Origin: JBBQIY01 sp964618405
GTDB lineage: Bacteria > Verrucomicrobiota > Kiritimatiellia > RFP12 > UBA3636
Direction: 5' to 3'
Length of the DNA stretch: 12,220 bases
NCBI GenBank assembly: GCA_964618405.1
Contig: CAZUAY010000111.1
Span: 1-12,220, forward strand
Every line of letters starts with the position of its first letter. Positions within the stretch are counted from its first letter, which is position 1. The notes under the pieces were generated by a model, which ran no database searches, was not told where the DNA came from, and saw only the letters and a program-made list of their open reading frames with translations. Position numbers and translations under genes: made by a program. This document shows, piece after piece, positions 8,572 to 12,220 of the stretch.

Positions 8572-8626
8572 GCGAGATGGGTCTAACTGGTGCGCCAGAT
8601 CGTTCAATGTTTTGAGAAATCCCGTG
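8572..8626 (+). repeat. 55-bp direct copy, left of the N gap
   Basis: This 55-base segment, beginning GCGAGATGGGTC and ending AAATCCCGTG, is identical to 8727-8781. It ends exactly where the Ns begin. Its position as the last bases before the gap points to a shared contig end, not a biological repeat. Confidence 0.9.
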
Positions 8627-8726
8627 NNNNNNNNNNNNNNNNNNNNNNNNNNNNNNNNNNNNNNNNNNNNNNNNNNNNNNNNNNNNNNNNNNNNNNNNNN
8701 NNNNNNNNNNNNNNNNNNNNNNNNNN
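8627..8726. other. Scaffold gap of 100 Ns
   Basis: Exactly 100 ambiguous bases separate two contig ends that carry the same 55-base sequence. One hundred is a conventional placeholder length used by scaffolders, so it should not be read as a measured distance. Any translation through the Ns is meaningless. Confidence 0.97.
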
Positions 8727-8781
8727 GCGAGATGGGTCTAACTGGTGCGCCAGATCGTTCAATGTTTTGAGAAATCCCGTG
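8727..8781 (+). repeat. 55-bp direct copy, right of the N gap
   Basis: Identical to 8572-8626 and starting at the first base after the Ns. The two copies most likely represent one genomic locus present at both contig ends. After removing one copy and the Ns, a minus-strand reading frame continues without a stop, which mildly supports the join. Confidence 0.9.
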
Positions 8782-8847
8782 GATCGCTCTCCCTCGGTGT
8801 CTCCGGCAGTATTCGCCAGCGACCAGAGAATATCGGCATGGGTTGGG

Positions 8848-9969
8848 TTACGCTTTGGTTTCGTTCCACGGGTAGAGAATGCGCGTCAGGGCACCGCCGT
8901 TGCGGGCGGACTCAGCCGCATAGAGGCCCGGCAGCGTCATGCGCAGGCCATCACGCAAGCTAACCGGCGAGGGACTGCCCTCCCGAATCGCCGTGAAAAA
9001 GGCATCGAGCATGGCGTAGTCGATGCCTCCATGTCCAGCCGCCTTCGGATTGTCGGCATAGGCTGGCGGCATGTCGCCGACAGGCAGCTCTACTCGATTT
9101 TTTGTCAGCGGTAGTTCCTTGGAATAAAAAAGCGTGCGTGGACTTTCGGCGGGGACATATCCCATGGATGTATATTGGCCGGCGGTGCGTTCGAACATGC
9201 CCTTGGTGGTGAAGATGCGATACTGCCAGATGTGGTGACCTGCTTCATTAATGAACGAGGCGACGAACCGCACCACCACGTTGGACCGGGTGCGAAACAG
9301 TGCCGCCATGAAATCGTGCTGGTCGGGATCCTTTTCAAGATGGCTTCCCGTGTCAAAACAGGTCACCCATTCCAGATCTTCATCGATCAGCCGTAACAGC
9401 GGTCCTAGGGAATGCGTGCAGTACCGGATCGGCTCATACGTTTTGCGCCAGGGCGTGGTCTCGAATCCTGAACGCATATTGTGAATGTATTCCGATTCCG
9501 CATAGATCGGGTCACCCAAGATGCCCCGTTGCTTTAAATCCACGGCGGCATCAATATATCCCCTGAAGTTTGTATTCGATCCGGTCATATAGAGTGCGCG
9601 GCTTTTTAGATGCGCGTCCCACAGTGTTTGCGCTTCCTCAACGGTAAAGACGCAGGGAATTTCGGAAACGACGTTGATGTCCCTTGCGAGTGCTTTGACG
9701 GCAAACGCAGCATGGCTTGTCGCCGGCGTTCCGACGATTACGGCGTTGAGCGATGTGGTGTCCAGCATTTCATCGAAGTTGTTGAAAGTCGCGATGTTTG
9801 GAAACCGCTCGCGAGCCATCGCGAGCGCCTCTGGGGCAATGTCGCAGACAGCCGTCGGAATCACGTTTTCAAAGCCTTCCACCGCCTGCCGGAATAGACC
9901 GCCTCCTCGCCCGCTTTGCAGTTTGGGATTATGGCCGTAGCCCACGACACCTAATTGAATTGTTGACAT
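8848..9969 (-). CDS. Gfo/Idh/MocA family NAD(P)-dependent oxidoreductase-like protein
   Basis: A 373-residue protein, a usual length for the family. The N-terminal Rossmann domain starts LGVVGYGHN with a glycine-rich stretch (G10, G12, G20-G24) and continues with CDIAPEAL, the acidic end of the second strand, and VIVGTPATSHAAFAVKAL. The family's usual EKP motif is EIPCVF here (E103-I104-P105), so the lysine commonly tied to dehydrogenase activity is missing. The C-terminal domain has YAESEYIHNM and RYCTHSLGPLL (Y183, H186). A similar Y-x-T-H-x-L-G-P pattern, together with an EVP-type replacement of EKP, is what I recall from GH109 glycosidases, which use bound NAD for a redox-type hydrolysis. 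Function is therefore either a sugar dehydrogenase-like enzyme or an NAD-dependent glycosidase. No signal peptide is visible. The ATG at 9967-9969 has GAGGA (complement of 9975-9979) with a 5-nt spacer. It lies 39 bp after the beta-helix gene on the same strand, likely co-transcribed. Confidence 0.9.
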   Translation of the reverse strand: MSTIQLGVVGYGHNPKLQSGRGGGLFRQAVEGFENVIPTAVCDIAPEALAMARERFPNIATFNNFDEMLDTTSLNAVIVGTPATSHAAFAVKALARDINVVSEIPCVFTVEEAQTLWDAHLKSRALYMTGSNTNFRGYIDAAVDLKQRGILGDPIYAESEYIHNMRSGFETTPWRKTYEPIRYCTHSLGPLLRLIDEDLEWVTCFDTGSHLEKDPDQHDFMAALFRTRSNVVVRFVASFINEAGHHIWQYRIFTTKGMFERTAGQYTSMGYVPAESPRTLFYSKELPLTKNRVELPVGDMPPAYADNPKAAGHGGIDYAMLDAFFTAIREGSPSPVSLRDGLRMTLPGLYAAESARNGGALTRILYPWNETKA

Positions 9970-10008
9970 GGTCTTCCTCGTTATTTCCTATCGTCGGGTG
10001 GATCAGTA
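9970..10008 (-). other. Short 39-bp intergenic gap within the minus-strand pair
   Basis: The gap carries the ribosome binding site of the downstream Gfo/Idh/MocA gene (GAGGA, complement of 9975-9979). No hairpin terminator or promoter is seen, so the two minus-strand genes are probably transcribed together. Confidence 0.6.
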
Positions 10009-12141
10009 TTAAATCAAGTTATTATCGAGTTGAATACCGTCTGTTCCGTGCAACTCCATGGTCATTGGATTCACACAATCGGTGATGGTGTTATGATGAA
10101 CTTGCCAGTTCGCGCGATGCGGATACACAGCAAACCGGTCGCCGACCTGTGGGGATGCTGTTTCCTTCAGCTTGAGCGTCCGATCCTTGTGATTGTAGTT
10201 TTCGATGATGGAGTTTTTCCCGGCCTCAGCGCCTGTGATCCACTTGAGGTTCCATCCGCGATACGGCGCGGAGTCGTCGCACCGGAACGGCAAGGCTTTG
10301 CAGCAGAATGTGTCAGATCCGAGCACTTCCTCGACTTCGGATTCCGTATGGTGAAATTCGAAATGTCCCTTTTCGCCCTGCGGAATATAGACCCGACGCC
10401 CAGTCCGAAAGCCGTAATGGCAATTTTCGATGAGATTGTCATGAATATTAATGTTGACGGCATCATCGGCGACATGGATTCCGGTGACCTTTTCCGACCC
10501 TTCGCCTCGGACGTAGATATGATTGTCGGCCACGACGACATTCGAGGCTTCGACCGTGATGCCGCAGCGTTCGTTATCTGGATTGTTTTCAATCTGCGTC
10601 ATGTCGATGTGATTTCCCGTCACGATGATCCGGCGGCCTCCGTTGATGATGATAGCACATTCTTTGCTGTAACCGATGAACAGGTTGTTGGCTACGGTGA
10701 CCTGGGTTGCGTTGTTGCCGACGGAGAGACCGCCGCTGATCGTTCCACCTTCGAATACGTTATCCGCGATAATGGCCTGCGTAGATCCAATCTTGTGTGG
10801 GTCGGCGGCGGAGCCGCCATGCACGCTGGTGGCACAGCCGTCCAGCACATAATTGCCGATGATGCGAGTAAACCGGCTGGCGTTCTCGCAGAAATTGCCG
10901 ACGCGCTCGACATGGCAGTGCAGGATGCAGGTGTTTTCAGCATGATCGTTGTTGTTGAACGCGTTGAAGGCGCAATCGTTGACAATGCAACGGTGGTACG
11001 TGCAGGATTTGGTGTATTGCGTGAGCAGTTCTGGGCGTCCCTTATGCGGTGCTTGAATGTAGGGGGGCAATCCGTATCGCTCCGAACCATGTGAATAAAA
11101 CGTCTCCGAGGCCATACGCGTGACTCTCAGATCCTCGAACAGAACCCGTTCCGTGCCTACGAAATTTGCTGCCGAACACCCCTTGATTTCCATCTGCTGA
11201 TTGGCCGTGGGCCAGAACGCAAAACCGTTGGCCGTTGGAAAATGTGTATTGGCAGGTAACTCCATGAAACCGGTATGCCCGACCAAGCTCAGGTTCCTGA
11301 TAACAATATCCTTTCCTCCGGAAATCCAGAAGACAGCGGTGTGATCCTCACTGATGTCGAGTGTGACATGGTCGCGATGCGCGCCCTCGATTCGCACGGA
11401 GGCGTTTCGAATCCAAAGTCCTTCGGATAATCGGTAGCGTCCCGCAGGAATAAAGAGACCCTTGCGCTCTGCAATGGCTTGGTCTAAGGCGGCTTGGAGC
11501 GCGATCTGGTCGTGATGGCGCACCACGGCCTCCGGTGCATCACCTGTTGCGCTCTCACTTAAGGTCAACGTCTTGCCGCGAATGCCAGTAATGCGAGCGA
11601 TGAGCCGATTCCGTGCGTGAAATGAAATACTCTCACCTGGTAGCCAATCGCGTTTTTTAAAGCGCATTTGGACGCCGTCGGTCAGGGTCACCCAGTCCCC
11701 ATTGATCGGGAGCGACTCCCCTTGCCAGCACCAGCGGCGATGAATGACAGGATGGGTAGTGGTCAGGGTCTGATGAGCGGGGTCTACCGCCATCCACCGG
11801 AAGGTTACCGGATCGGTTTTGGAGAAGTCGACGACAAAGGTTTGCCATGATTTGTTTGCATTTAATCCGCGCAGTTCTATTTCGTCTTTGAGCAGGCTCT
11901 GGTTTTCAGCCAAATAGGGTGCTGCCTGATTATAAACCATGCCGTAGTGATGCAGATGACAATCGGAAATTGTGACCTCCTGACCGACACGGAAATCACC
12001 TGCGTCCTGAACCTTGATTTTATTGGATCCCGCTTGAATCGAGCCAACCGTCTGGAATTCCGATCCGGACGCTCCGTGTTCCTGTGCGTTCACCCATTCG
12101 CCCATATAGGGCGTTGCCATGCTTGTAAGTTCGCTTGTCAT
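10009..12141 (-). CDS. Right-handed parallel beta-helix protein, pectate-lyase-3-like
   Basis: A 710-residue protein. Residues 1-200 form an N-terminal region (HGASGSEFQTVGSI, KVQDAGDFRVGQEVTIS). Residues from about 205 carry the start typical of pectate-lyase-superfamily helices: DQIALQAALDQAIAERKG (D211 first), then LFIPAGRYRLSEGLWI. From about 245 to the C-terminus there are many beta-helix rungs (IVIRNLSLVGHTG, TRIIGNYVLDG, ANNLFIGYSK, VTGNHIDM, NIHDNLIENCHYGF, VHHNTITDCVNP), the last one at the very end. Some family members are lyases, glycosidases or epimerases; no catalytic set can be assigned. The ATG at 12139-12141 has AAGGA (complement of 12149-12153) about 7 nt upstream. An in-frame TGA lies 11 codons upstream with no usual start between, so the protein cannot be extended. 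No signal peptide is visible, unusual for a beta-helix polysaccharide protein. Codon use is less GC-rich than in the plus-strand genes. It is the first gene of the minus-strand pair. Confidence 0.85.
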   Translation of the reverse strand: MTSELTSMATPYMGEWVNAQEHGASGSEFQTVGSIQAGSNKIKVQDAGDFRVGQEVTISDCHLHHYGMVYNQAAPYLAENQSLLKDEIELRGLNANKSWQTFVVDFSKTDPVTFRWMAVDPAHQTLTTTHPVIHRRWCWQGESLPINGDWVTLTDGVQMRFKKRDWLPGESISFHARNRLIARITGIRGKTLTLSESATGDAPEAVVRHHDQIALQAALDQAIAERKGLFIPAGRYRLSEGLWIRNASVRIEGAHRDHVTLDISEDHTAVFWISGGKDIVIRNLSLVGHTGFMELPANTHFPTANGFAFWPTANQQMEIKGCSAANFVGTERVLFEDLRVTRMASETFYSHGSERYGLPPYIQAPHKGRPELLTQYTKSCTYHRCIVNDCAFNAFNNNDHAENTCILHCHVERVGNFCENASRFTRIIGNYVLDGCATSVHGGSAADPHKIGSTQAIIADNVFEGGTISGGLSVGNNATQVTVANNLFIGYSKECAIIINGGRRIIVTGNHIDMTQIENNPDNERCGITVEASNVVVADNHIYVRGEGSEKVTGIHVADDAVNINIHDNLIENCHYGFRTGRRVYIPQGEKGHFEFHHTESEVEEVLGSDTFCCKALPFRCDDSAPYRGWNLKWITGAEAGKNSIIENYNHKDRTLKLKETASPQVGDRFAVYPHRANWQVHHNTITDCVNPMTMELHGTDGIQLDNNLI

Positions 12142-12165
12142 TGATGGATCCTTTATAGTAAAAAT

Positions 12166-12179
12166 TGTAACCGTTCACG
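12166..12179 (-). promoter_or_regulatory. Candidate LacI-family operator-like site
   Basis: The 14-mer TGTAACCGTTCACG (plus-strand reading) matches the general LacI/GalR operator pattern TGnAAnCGnTTnCA at 8 of 10 fixed positions, including the central CG. It lies 25-38 bases upstream of the beta-helix start codon, where a repressor could act on a minus-strand promoter. A TATAAA (complement of 12153-12158) nearby could be a -10, but no good -35 accompanies it. A match of this quality can occur by chance. Confidence 0.22.
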
Positions 12180-12196
12180 GGGTATAAGCGACCCCG
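12178..12196. other. Small GC-rich inverted repeat in the leader of the beta-helix gene
   Basis: CGGGGT (12178-12183) and ACCCCG (12191-12196) form a perfect 6-bp stem with a 7-base loop. On the plus strand it is followed by ATTTATTTG, which only loosely resembles a terminator tail. On the minus strand it lies 37-55 bases before the beta-helix start codon, overlapping the operator-like site by two bases. It could be a leader hairpin, an operator or the end of an unseen gene beyond the window edge. Confidence 0.35.
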
Positions 12197-12220
12197 ATTT
12201 ATTTGAAGCATAGCATTGTC

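Larger units (their letters stand above)
8457..8847. other. Convergent intergenic region with an assembly gap
   Basis: This stretch lies between the stop of the rhamnosidase gene (plus strand) and the stop of the Gfo/Idh/MocA gene (minus strand). It includes 100 Ns and a duplicated 55-base end. No clear intrinsic terminator (GC-rich stem plus T run) was found for either gene, although both must end here. Apart from the uncertain minus-strand reading frame described separately, nothing recognisable is present. After collapsing the gap the real spacing is probably about 236 bp. Confidence 0.6.
8419..8885 (-). pseudogene. Possible coding remnant reading across the assembly gap (uncertain)
   Basis: If the 100 Ns and one of the two identical 55-base copies are removed, a minus-strand frame stays open for 103 codons. 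It runs from just after a TGA at 8886-8888 to a TGA at 8419-8421. It reads for example NPTHADILWSLANTAGDTEG, then ERSTGFLKTLNDLAHQLDPS and HEKGSVHFAEGWTH. It overlaps the tail of the Gfo/Idh/MocA gene in another frame and the last 38 bases of the rhamnosidase gene tail to tail. There is no ATG or GTG start; the only usual start is an internal TTG (8605-8607) with no clear ribosome binding site. I do not recognise the family. It may be a decayed gene, a frameshifted fragment or chance. Confidence 0.2.

Noticed and set aside
8572..8781. The pair of 55-bp direct repeats as a mobile-element target duplication or attachment site pair.
   Set aside because: The copies abut the Ns exactly on both sides, which is explained by overlapping contig ends; no transposase or integrase is nearby.
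8567..9114. Plus-strand frames that read through the N gap.
   Set aside because: They contain untranslatable Ns and the duplicated 55-mer, and to the right they are antisense to the Gfo/Idh/MocA gene.
10060..10070. A TGGTCATTGGA string resembling the repeat family at 1687-1707 and 3709-3729.
   Set aside because: It is short, isolated and encodes normal residues (NPMTM) of the beta-helix protein; no neighbouring repeat units are present.
10030..11094. A 354-codon plus-strand open frame opposite the minus-strand beta-helix gene.
   Set aside because: The opposite strand encodes a continuous beta-helix with regular rungs and a good start; this frame is its shadow.

Overview
The window looks like an assembled, probably metagenome-derived, bacterial fragment carrying a carbohydrate-degradation locus. 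The gene style points to the PVC group, most likely Kiritimatiellota, Lentisphaerota or a relative. The signs are a secreted parallel beta-helix protein ending in a DxDGNPR...DMGCYE signature, a large exported LamG/GH-like protein, a GH78 alpha-L-rhamnosidase, a Gfo/Idh/MocA protein and a second, pectate-lyase-3-like beta-helix protein. This taxonomic call is inference from gene content; there is no marker gene in the window.

Layout: positions 1-232 hold the leader of a plus-strand, operon-like trio with gaps of 48 and 46 bp. The trio is a signal-peptide beta-helix protein (233-1672), a 1307-residue exported LamG + CBM9-like + DUF6067/GH123-like protein (1721-5644) and a GH78 rhamnosidase without signal peptide (5691-8456). 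Positions 8457-8847 are a convergent intergenic stretch interrupted by exactly 100 Ns (8627-8726). The Ns are flanked on both sides by the same 55 bases, so this is almost certainly a scaffold join of two contigs that share a k-mer-sized end. Two minus-strand genes follow, apparently one transcription unit: a 710-residue beta-helix protein (12141-10009, transcribed first) and, 39 bp further on, a Gfo/Idh/MocA-family protein (9969-8848). The 79 bp upstream of the beta-helix gene hold a good ribosome binding site, a LacI-family-operator-like sequence and a small GC-rich hairpin.

How the parts may work together (inference): the two exported proteins would bind and trim a polysaccharide outside the cytoplasm. 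The rhamnosidase would release L-rhamnose from imported oligosaccharides, and the Gfo/Idh/MocA protein would process a sugar by NAD-dependent chemistry. No transporter, sulfatase, SusC/SusD pair or regulator is in the window, so the substrate cannot be named beyond 'probably rhamnose-containing'.

The most unusual observation is a tract of about 144 bp inside the large exported protein (3686-3829). It is a patchwork of three low-complexity repeat vocabularies that look like intergenic repeats. It keeps the reading frame and adds about 48 residues between two domains. A related tract lies at 1675-1709, just upstream of the same gene, and contains its only Shine-Dalgarno-like sequence. No RNA genes, CRISPR arrays, insertion sequences or origins were seen.
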